A DNA stretch of 6,066 bases from Planctomycetota bacterium (GTDB lineage Bacteria > Planctomycetota > Phycisphaerae > Sedimentisphaerales > SG8-4). Both the position numbers and the translations under genes were made by a program. A model generated the notes under the pieces. That model did not search any database. It had not been told where the DNA came from and saw nothing but the letters and a program-made list of their open reading frames with translations. Shown piece after piece: positions 1-4,645 of the stretch (the stretch's first letter is position 1; every line of letters starts with the position of its first letter). The DNA lies in NCBI GenBank assembly GCA_030607345.1, contig JAUWKC010000113.1, positions 1 to 6,066 of the forward strand, given 5' to 3'.

Positions 1-1108
1 CTTATCCTCCCGTGCCGAGGCATTGGGCCACCAGGCGCCGGATCAGCCCTTCGACGTGCCCAGCCAGGCGTCCCGCACGTACTCGTGGCGGCTAACCGTA
101 CCCGATGAGTGCGATTTCCTAACATACAGGGCCGTGGGCGCCACAAGCCGGCTCAGTGACGGCGAGGAGGGGTATCTGCCCGTATTGAGCCGCCGGATTC
201 TGGTAACCGAATCCCTGCCCTTGCCTGTGCGTGGCCCGCAGACGAAGGAATTCGAATTCACCAAGCTGCTCAACTCAGGTCAGTCGCAGACCCTGCGTCA
301 CCAGAGCCTCACCGTACAGATGGTGTCCCAGCCCGCGTGGTATGCAGTGATGGCCTTGCCTTACCTGATGGAATATCCATACGAGTGCAGCGAGCAGGTC
401 TTCAACCGGCTCTATGCCAATACCCTTGCCTCTTACATAGCCAACGCAGACCCCAAGATTCGGCATATCTTTGACCAGTGGAAGGCCACACCGGCCCTGG
501 ACAGCCCCCTGGAAAAGAACGAAGACCTCAAGGCCGTGGCCCTGGAGGAGACCCCCTGGGTCAGACAGGCTTTGGCAGAGTCTCGAGCCCGCAAGAACGT
601 GGGCATCCTATTCGATGAGAACCGGCTCGGCGACGAGACCTCGCGCGCCTTGTTCAAACTCAAGCAGATGCAACTGGACAGCGGCCTTTGGCCGTGGTTC
701 CCGCGCTGCCGCGGCAATAAATACATTACGCTCTACATCACCACGGGATTCGGGCGTCTGCGTCACCTGGGCGTCCAGCAGATGGACGTCAGTTGCGCGC
801 TCAAGGCACTGGACGCCCTGGACAAGTGGATGGACGAGCGGTACCGCTGGATCCTCGAACACAGCAATAAAAACGATAACCATCTTAGTTCCACGGTCGC
901 GCTCTACCTGTACGGTCGCAGCTTCTTCCTGGCTGACAAGCCTGTGGACACCCAATACCAGGAGGCCCTCGATTACTGGCTCGGGCCAGGCCCGTCAGTA
1001 TTGGCTCGGACTGTGGCGCCAGTCCCAGGCCCACCTGGCCATTGCCCTCAAACGCTTCGGCGATCGGCAGGTCCCCGACGAAATCATGCAGTCCATCCGG
1101 GAACATAG
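1..1108 (+). CDS. Alpha-2-macroglobulin family protein, thioester-containing part (5'-truncated, upstream of a frameshift)
   Basis: The reading frame is already open at position 2 (LSSRAEALGHQ...), so the gene starts left of the window and the TTG at 23 is not a real start. The protein is the central part of a bacterial alpha-2-macroglobulin, an envelope or periplasmic protein thought to trap attacking proteases covalently. Recognisable family segments are SDGEEGYLPVLSRR, TESLPLPVRG, and AWYAVMALPYLMEYPYECSEQ. The last contains the CxEQ thioester motif (Cys codon 386-388, Gln codon 395-397), so the thioester is predicted to be intact. WPWFP and ITTGFGRLRHLG then begin the alpha-helical toroid of the thioester domain. 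The family frame runs to about 985. Beyond that the residues (PGPSVLARTVAP...) are out-of-frame and run to a stop at 1106-1108. The rest of the domain continues in another frame (984-1988). The family assignment is strong; whether the gene is functional is uncertain. Confidence 0.88.
   Translation, partial: LSSRAEALGHQAPDQPFDVPSQASRTYSWRLTVPDECDFLTYRAVGATSRLSDGEEGYLPVLSRRILVTESLPLPVRGPQTKEFEFTKLLNSGQSQTLRHQSLTVQMVSQPAWYAVMALPYLMEYPYECSEQVFNRLYANTLASYIANADPKIRHIFDQWKATPALDSPLEKNEDLKAVALEETPWVRQALAESRARKNVGILFDENRLGDETSRALFKLKQMQLDSGLWPWFPRCRGNKYITLYITTGFGRLRHLGVQQMDVSCALKALDALDKWMDERYRWILEHSNKNDNHLSSTVALYLYGRSFFLADKPVDTQYQEALDYWLGPGPSVLARTVAPVPGPPGHCPQTLRRSAGPRRNHAVHPGT
983..985 (+). other. 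Frameshift site (one extra G in a GGG run) in the alpha-2-macroglobulin gene
   Basis: Upstream of this point the family sequence is in the frame of codon 983-985; downstream it is in the frame of codon 984-986. Deleting one G turns CTC GGG CCA GGC into CTC GGC CAG GCC and gives the continuous reading LDYWLGQARQYWLG. A homopolymer of three is a plausible site for a base-calling error or a genuine +1 insertion. I see no slippery heptamer or following stem-loop that would argue for programmed frameshifting. Confidence 0.8.
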
Positions 1109-1988
1109 TGTCACCGACGAGGAGCTCGGCATGTACTGGCGGGACCTCGAACGCAGTTGGTGGTGGTATCGCGCGCCCATCGAAACCCAGGCCCTGATGA
1201 TAGAGGCTTTTGACGAGGTCTCAGGCGATGCGCAGGCGGTCGAGGATTGCAGAGTTTGGCTGCTCAAACAGAAACAGACCCAGGATTGGAAGACCACCAA
1301 GGCTACGGCCGATGCGATTTATGGGCTGCTCCTCAGAGGTGCCGATCTTCTCGCCTCCGACGCCTTGGTCGAAGTGGCGCTGGCAGGCCAATGGATCCAG
1401 CCCGAACAGGTCGAAGCGGGCACCGGATTCTACGAAAAGCGTTTTATCCGCCAGGAGATCCAGCCCGCCATGGGCCTGATCACGGTCAGGAAGATCGACG
1501 AGGGCGTCAGTTGGGGCAGCGTGCACTGGCAGTATCTTGAGGATATGAGCAAGGTTACACCCTATGAAGGCACACCGCTGCAGCTCAGTAAGACCCTGTT
1601 CATTAAAAGCACAACCGCCCAGGGCCAGGTCCTGTATCCGGTCCAGGGTCCGCTTGCCGTGGGTGACGAGTTAGTCGTACGCATCGAATTGCGGGTTGAC
1701 CGTGATATGGAATACGTCCACCTCAAAGACCAGCGGGGCAGCGGCACCGAACCGGTCAACGTCCTCAGTGGCTACCGGTATCAGGACGGCCTGGCCTACT
1801 ATGAGAGCACGCGTGACACCGCCACACACTTTTTCATGGACTATCTCCCCAAGGGCACGTATGTTTTTGAGTACAGCACCCGTATCCAACACAAGGGAAT
1901 ATACCAGACAGGCATTGCCAACATCCAGTGTATGTACGCCCCGGAGTTTAACAGTCATTCGGAGAGCTTTGATCTGGACGTTAGATAG
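984..1988 (+). CDS. Alpha-2-macroglobulin family protein, C-terminal part (downstream of the frameshift)
   Basis: This frame continues the macroglobulin protein without loss of family sequence: YWLG in the upstream frame joins QARQYWLGLWRQSQAHLAI here. It holds the second half of the thioester-domain helical toroid (RSWWWYRAPIETQALMIEAF, then LLKQKQTQDWKTTKATADAIYGLL). The C-terminal beta domains follow: GVSWGSVHWQYLEDM, LQLSKTLF, ELVVRIELRVDRDMEYVHLKD, FFMDYLPKGTYVFEY, and IANIQCMYAPEF close to the end. The stop is TAG at 1986-1988, and the C-terminus ends where bacterial family members usually end. If translated alone, the first ATG in frame after the shift is at 1086, but no convincing ribosome site was seen, so I treat this as one broken gene and not as an independent gene. 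Good conservation on both sides of the break suggests a recent mutation or a sequencing error. Confidence 0.86.
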   Translation, partial: GQARQYWLGLWRQSQAHLAIALKRFGDRQVPDEIMQSIREHSVTDEELGMYWRDLERSWWWYRAPIETQALMIEAFDEVSGDAQAVEDCRVWLLKQKQTQDWKTTKATADAIYGLLLRGADLLASDALVEVALAGQWIQPEQVEAGTGFYEKRFIRQEIQPAMGLITVRKIDEGVSWGSVHWQYLEDMSKVTPYEGTPLQLSKTLFIKSTTAQGQVLYPVQGPLAVGDELVVRIELRVDRDMEYVHLKDQRGSGTEPVNVLSGYRYQDGLAYYESTRDTATHFFMDYLPKGTYVFEYSTRIQHKGIYQTGIANIQCMYAPEFNSHSESFDLDVR

Positions 1989-2182
1989 CTCAGGCCGATT
2001 CAGTGATTCGTGGCTAATGCAAATGTCAAGGGCAGACTGCCTAAAGGGATTGCCCGCTGCAGGTGGACTATCGCCACGCCAGGCCACACTCGGGACTCAG
2101 TCTGTTATTGCGTGCAACCATCCGAAAAGCACAGTGATGTACTATTTACTATAAGCTCCACTTTGGAAAGGATTTATGTGAA
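1989..2182. other. Intergenic stretch between convergent macroglobulin gene and tRNA-Val
   Basis: This stretch separates convergent transcription units. It has some short dyads (GGGCA at about 2029-2033 with TGCCC at about 2050-2054; GTGG-N7-CCAC near 2063-2077) but no stem followed by a T tract on either strand. I see no gene with a ribosome site, and no obvious direct repeat of the tRNA 3' end that would mark an attachment site. Confidence 0.5.
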
Positions 2183-2257
2183 TGGGCGATACTGGATTCG
2201 AACCAGTGGCCTCACGGGTGTGGTCCGTGCGCTCTAAACCAACTGAGCTAATCGCCC
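2183..2257 (-). tRNA. tRNA-Val, anticodon CAC
   Basis: The - strand folds into a complete cloverleaf of 75 nt. The acceptor stem GGGCGAT/ATCGCCC is perfect over 7 bp. The D arm is GCTC/GAGC with the AGTTGG loop. The anticodon stem is CACGG/CCGTG with a 7-nt loop ACCACAC. The variable loop has 5 nt, and the T arm ACTGG/CCAGT encloses TTCGAAT. The discriminator base is A73 and the 3' CCA is not encoded (ATT follows). The anticodon at + positions 2220-2222 reads CAC, decoding the valine codon GUG; A73 and G3:C70 also fit valine. Oddly, position 33 is C (+ strand G2223) instead of the near-universal U. A Trp(CCA) reading would put the anticodon out of register and clash with A73. Confidence 0.9.
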
Positions 2258-2258
2258 C

Positions 2259-2292
2259 GTACTACTCTGTGAAGTACCCCGATTTATCGGGG
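2259..2292 (-). repeat. Two adjacent stem-loops in the tRNA leader
   Basis: Between the promoter and the mature tRNA 5' end lie two perfect short inverted repeats: CCCCGA-TTTA-TCGGGG at 2277-2292, and GTACT-N9-AGTAC at 2259-2277, which ends one base before the tRNA. Neither is followed by a T tract, so they are not good terminators. They may shape the tRNA precursor or its 5' processing; this role is inference. Confidence 0.5.
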
Positions 2293-2314
2293 CACGATTT
2301 AATTCTCGACAGGC

Positions 2315-2343
2315 ATTATAAATCAATAATCGCAAATCGTCAA
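2315..2343 (-). promoter_or_regulatory. Sigma-70-type promoter for the tRNA-Val gene
   Basis: On the - strand TTGACG (2343-2338) is followed by exactly 17 nt and a perfect TATAAT (2320-2315). Transcription would start near 2308, about 50 nt before the tRNA 5' end. The -35 box begins 8 nt past the nikR stop codon, so the tRNA has its own promoter instead of depending on the upstream operon. Confidence 0.75.
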
Positions 2344-2350
2344 ACACAAA

Positions 2351-2767
2351 TTATTTTGCAATGATATTGAGCCGCCCCAATTTAACGCCCTTCATACTCA
2401 ATATACTCTCTGCTACCTTATTAATTTCGCCGACCTGCCCTCGAAGCACAATCACCTCAAGGCAATCGTGCTCATCCAGGTGAACGTGCAGAGAAGAAAT
2501 CACATTCAGGCTCGAACCGTGAGTATGTGTATGTTGAATACTTATCAGCCTGTCTGTCAGCTTTGTCGAGTGATGGTCGTAAACCAGAAATACCGCGGCG
2601 ACCGCCTTTGCTTTCGGGTCGCCGAGCCGCTCTTCACTCAACTGTCGGCGGACAAGGTCGCGTATCGCCTCGGACCGGCTCCGATAGCCCTGTTTGGCAA
2701 TAAGCTTATCGAACATCGAAAGCAGTTCTGTATCGAGCGAGACACCTATGCGTTCAAGTTGTCCCAT
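2351..2767 (-). CDS. nikR: NikR-family nickel-responsive transcriptional regulator
   Basis: The product is 138 residues from the start chosen here, the usual NikR size. Residue numbers below count from the alternative ATG at 2773. Residues about 7-48 form the ribbon-helix-helix DNA-binding domain, with the family signature YRSRSEAIRDLVR. The C-terminal ACT-like domain carries the high-affinity nickel site: His85 in HTHTH, then His96, His98 and Cys104 in HVHLDEHDC, at the same spacing as E. coli His76, His87, His89 and Cys95. All four ligands are therefore present. NikR proteins are tetramers that sense Ni(II) and regulate nickel uptake or nickel enzymes. No such target gene is visible here. 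The gene is the last of a same-strand series, following the dehydrogenase across a repeat block that could also hold its control region. Metal identity and targets are inferred from the family. Confidence 0.92.
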   Translation of the reverse strand: MGQLERIGVSLDTELLSMFDKLIAKQGYRSRSEAIRDLVRRQLSEERLGDPKAKAVAAVFLVYDHHSTKLTDRLISIQHTHTHGSSLNVISSLHVHLDEHDCLEVIVLRGQVGEINKVAESILSMKGVKLGRLNIIAK

Positions 2768-2779
2768 TTCCATTCTCCA
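2765..2779 (-). promoter_or_regulatory. Ribosome binding site that decides the nikR start
   Basis: On the - strand the sequence reads TATGGAGAATGGAAATG. The GGAGA motif directly abuts the upstream ATG (2773-2771), which leaves no spacing, but lies 6 nt before the second in-frame ATG (2767-2765). The second ATG is thus the better start and gives an N-terminus MGQLERIGVSLD, close to the usual NikR length ahead of the first beta strand. Confidence 0.6.
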
Positions 2780-2781
2780 TA

Positions 2782-2870
2782 CACAGATTTCACAGATTCA
2801 AGCTGATTAACATAGATAAATCTGTGAAATCTGTCGTCAAAAATCCGTGTAATCCGTGGCTAAATCTGTG
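2782..2870. repeat. CACRGATT interspersed repeat block with 16-bp inverted arms
   Basis: Seven copies of an 8-bp unit, CAC(A/G)GATT or its complement, are spaced mostly with a 9-bp period. Two copies are in + orientation at 2782-2789 and 2791-2798. Five are in the opposite orientation at 2819-2826, 2828-2834 (missing the last base), 2842-2849, 2851-2858 and 2863-2870. The arms ACAGATTTCACAGATT (2783-2798) and its exact complement (2819-2834) form a perfect 16-bp inverted repeat with a 20-nt loop. The block fills the gap between the dehydrogenase gene and nikR and runs into the last codons of the dehydrogenase. Similar CACGGATT arrays are familiar as dispersed intergenic repeats in environmental bacterial genomes; copy number here cannot be known from one window. 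Confidence 0.8.
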
Positions 2871-3744
2871 TCCCCAACTGCCGTATGACGTCAATCAGCG
2901 CCTGCGTACCGTCTCGTCCTCTGCCCTGTGCCTGAAGGGCGGCTAACAACTGTTTCGCCAGAGCCACGCCCGGCAAAGGCAGTTTTAACTGTTCGGCGTA
3001 TTCTAAAACCAGCCGTAAATCCTTCTGCTGCAAATCGACCATAAAGGCCGGCTTAAAATCACCGGCAATTATCTTGGGCCCGAGCGCTTTTAGCGAGTAA
3101 CTTCCCGCGGCGCCTGCCGAAGTTACTTTCAATGTGGTCTCCAAATCCAGTCCCGCTTTTTCAGCAAAAGCAAGACCCTCGGAGATACTCATTATCGTAT
3201 GGATAACCATTACCTGGTTAGCCAATTTCGTCATTTGCCCGCAGCCAAGAGGACCGCAGTAAACGACCGTGCGTCCCATTACTTCCATAATGGGGCGTAC
3301 CTTTTCGACAATTTCTTTCGGCCCACCCATCATTATCGACAGCTTGCCTTCTATCGCCCCTGTTTCGCCGCCGCTTATGGGTGCATCGATTAAGATTACC
3401 CCTTTAGTTTCAAGAACCTGCCCCATTTCTTTTGTGACGGCTGGCGATATAGTGCTCATATCGACGCAGATAAGACCCCTGTCCGCTGCATCGATTACAC
3501 CGCTTTCTCCGAGAAGTACCTCTTTGACATCAGGCGTGTCGGTAACGCAGGTTATTACAACGTCGCTGCCTTTGGCAATATCAGCGGAGCTCGGCGCCCA
3601 AACCGCACCTTTATCCAGAAGCGGCTGGGCCTTTGCCTTTGTGCGATTATGAACGGTTAAAGAGTATCCTGCTTTCAGCAGGTTACAGGCCATCGGCCTA
3701 CCCATAATACCGGTACCGATAAAGCCGATCCTCTCTTTGGACAT
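2860..3744 (-). CDS. NAD(P)-dependent beta-hydroxyacid dehydrogenase (3-hydroxyisobutyrate dehydrogenase / 2-hydroxy-3-oxopropionate reductase family)
   Basis: The 294-residue length is typical for this cytosolic oxidoreductase family, which interconverts beta-hydroxyacids and their semialdehydes. The N-terminal Rossmann fold has GFIGTGIMG (residues 7-15). The second strand ends VHNRT (31-35); an Arg at this place often goes with NADPH preference, as in glyoxylate/succinic semialdehyde reductases. Next come the substrate-site segment DAPISGG (120-126), the catalytic lysine Lys173 with Asn177 in GQMTKLANQ, and the conserved LQQKDLRL (238-245, Lys241) of the helical C-terminal domain. The exact substrate cannot be told from sequence; tartronate, succinic or glyoxylate semialdehyde reduction are all possible. 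ATG 3744-3742 lies 4 nt after the stop of the membrane-protein gene, with GAGG about 13 nt upstream inside that gene, so translation is probably coupled. The final residues GTQI and the TAG stop come from the interspersed repeat or its edge. Confidence 0.9.
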   Translation of the reverse strand: MSKERIGFIGTGIMGRPMACNLLKAGYSLTVHNRTKAKAQPLLDKGAVWAPSSADIAKGSDVVITCVTDTPDVKEVLLGESGVIDAADRGLICVDMSTISPAVTKEMGQVLETKGVILIDAPISGGETGAIEGKLSIMMGGPKEIVEKVRPIMEVMGRTVVYCGPLGCGQMTKLANQVMVIHTIMSISEGLAFAEKAGLDLETTLKVTSAGAAGSYSLKALGPKIIAGDFKPAFMVDLQQKDLRLVLEYAEQLKLPLPGVALAKQLLAALQAQGRGRDGTQALIDVIRQLGTQI

Positions 3745-3748
3745 TTGG

Positions 3749-4504
3749 TTATATTACCTCGAGTCGGCGAAGAACCGATTTTGACCAGCGGCCGCTGCGA
3801 AACTGCGAAAAGATAAGCAGCAACAGTATCAGCAGCCAGTAACCACTGAACCGCAGATAGCAAAGGACGATGTCGATTATCCTGCCGGTTTCAGCAGAAC
3901 ACCACTTCACCAGCTCACAGGGCGTATATATTGCTCCGAGAGCTACACCGCCAAAGACTTTTTGCCACGGCAGCAGCAGAACCAGCATAATCAGCGAGAG
4001 GAAAAACGCCCGGCAAATATGGTTTATTCCGCCAAGCCTGCCTACCAGCGATACCTTCAAAGCCAAAAGTATTGTCAGGCAGTAAAGCGTCCCGGCCAGT
4101 ACAAGTATGGCATTAACAACGCGGATACCCATCGCTAAATGTTTGAAGGTTATACCAAAAAGATACAGGGAGTCTGTGGTGGCGGATTGCTCCGGCTCCT
4201 GAGTTTTTGCTTCGCCTGACTCATTTTGCTCGGTGACCACTCCGTTCGCAGCCTCGTTAGCGTCCTGGACATTCTTATCCAGACCCCCAGCCACAGCAGG
4301 TTCGCTACTCTGGGCCTTGTTACAGAGAAACCCTTTCGTGGAAATGTAGCCGGTATTGACAGCCCAAAAGCTTATCTGCAACAGCAGAAGACACAGAACT
4401 ATGATAATAAAGAAAAAGTTTTTCCATCCCCTGAACACTCCAATCGCTTCGAGACAATCGGTTGTATCCAGCAAATTATTTGGGCCGGCCTGGTTCTCGT
4501 TCAT
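3749..4504 (-). CDS. Uncharacterised four-helix inner-membrane protein
   Basis: I do not recognise this 251-residue protein. Hydrophobic segments at about 29-49, 126-150, 163-180 and 218-234 predict four membrane helices. Basic residues flank the predicted cytoplasmic parts (R25/K28; R156 to R165; the C-terminal tail FRSGRWSKSVLRR), giving N-in/C-in topology. Between helices 1 and 2 is an exported loop of about 75 residues rich in Ala, Glu, Ser, Gln and Asn, probably disordered. The most distinctive stretches are RLGGINHICRAFFLS before and into helix 3 and LPWQKVFGGVALGAIYTPCELVKW after it. Several Cys lie in or next to membrane segments (C17, C142, C164, C196, C202, C215). There is no cleavable signal peptide or known catalytic motif. 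The start is well supported: AGGAG sits 8 nt before ATG 4504. The gene opens a probable operon and ends 4 nt before the dehydrogenase start, which suggests linked expression. A transport, sensor or scaffold role cannot be chosen. Confidence 0.8.
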   Translation of the reverse strand: MNENQAGPNNLLDTTDCLEAIGVFRGWKNFFFIIIVLCLLLLQISFWAVNTGYISTKGFLCNKAQSSEPAVAGGLDKNVQDANEAANGVVTEQNESGEAKTQEPEQSATTDSLYLFGITFKHLAMGIRVVNAILVLAGTLYCLTILLALKVSLVGRLGGINHICRAFFLSLIMLVLLLPWQKVFGGVALGAIYTPCELVKWCSAETGRIIDIVLCYLRFSGYWLLILLLLIFSQFRSGRWSKSVLRRLEVI

Positions 4505-4548
4505 TTTTTAATCTCCTAAATAATATCAACTTTTCACCCACTGTTATG

Positions 4549-4577
4549 ATTATGCCTTACCTCCACCGTAAGTGCAA
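4549..4577 (-). promoter_or_regulatory. Candidate sigma-70 promoter of the membrane protein-dehydrogenase operon
   Basis: On the - strand TTGCAC (4577-4572) is separated by exactly 17 nt from CATAAT (4554-4549). A start near 4542 would give a leader of about 37 nt with the AGGAG ribosome site just before ATG 4504. Four of six -35 bases and five of six -10 bases match consensus. No operator-like dyad was seen overlapping it. Confidence 0.5.
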
Positions 4578-4594
4578 GAAATTTATCTCAAACT

Positions 4595-4629
4595 TGAAAA
4601 AACACGCCTTACGGCTTCAACCGGCTTAA
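4595..4629 (-). terminator. Weak candidate terminator after the beta-helix gene
   Basis: About 17 nt past the TAA stop of the beta-helix gene, the - strand has GCCGG...GAAGCCGTAAGGCGTG followed by six T. The stem is short (GCC-GTAA-GGC, or the outer GCC pairing with GGC around GGTTGAAGCC), so this is a weak intrinsic terminator at best. Its position between two same-strand genes and before the next promoter favours it. Confidence 0.35.
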
Positions 4630-4645
4630 TCGGGCACATTGGATT

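Noticed and set aside
471..983. Upstream extension of the downstream macroglobulin frame
   Set aside because: Here this frame is an Arg/Ser/Trp-rich shadow of the true frame; family sequence in this frame begins only at about 984.
970..1010. Programmed ribosomal frameshift
   Set aside because: No slippery heptamer, internal Shine-Dalgarno or following hairpin is evident, and the family is not known to use frameshifting.
2029..2080. Terminator of the macroglobulin gene
   Set aside because: Several short GC dyads occur but none has a following run of T.
2277..2292. Intrinsic terminator for nikR
   Set aside because: The hairpin lacks a T tract and lies downstream of the tRNA promoter, where termination would block the tRNA.
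2010..2364. Short + strand open frames, including one starting MGDTGFEPVAS
   Set aside because: They translate the antisense of the tRNA-Val gene; this GDTGFEPV-type string is a well-known spurious product of tRNA antisense.
2782..2870. CRISPR array
   Set aside because: Units are only 8-9 bp, occur in both orientations and have no unique spacers of regular length.
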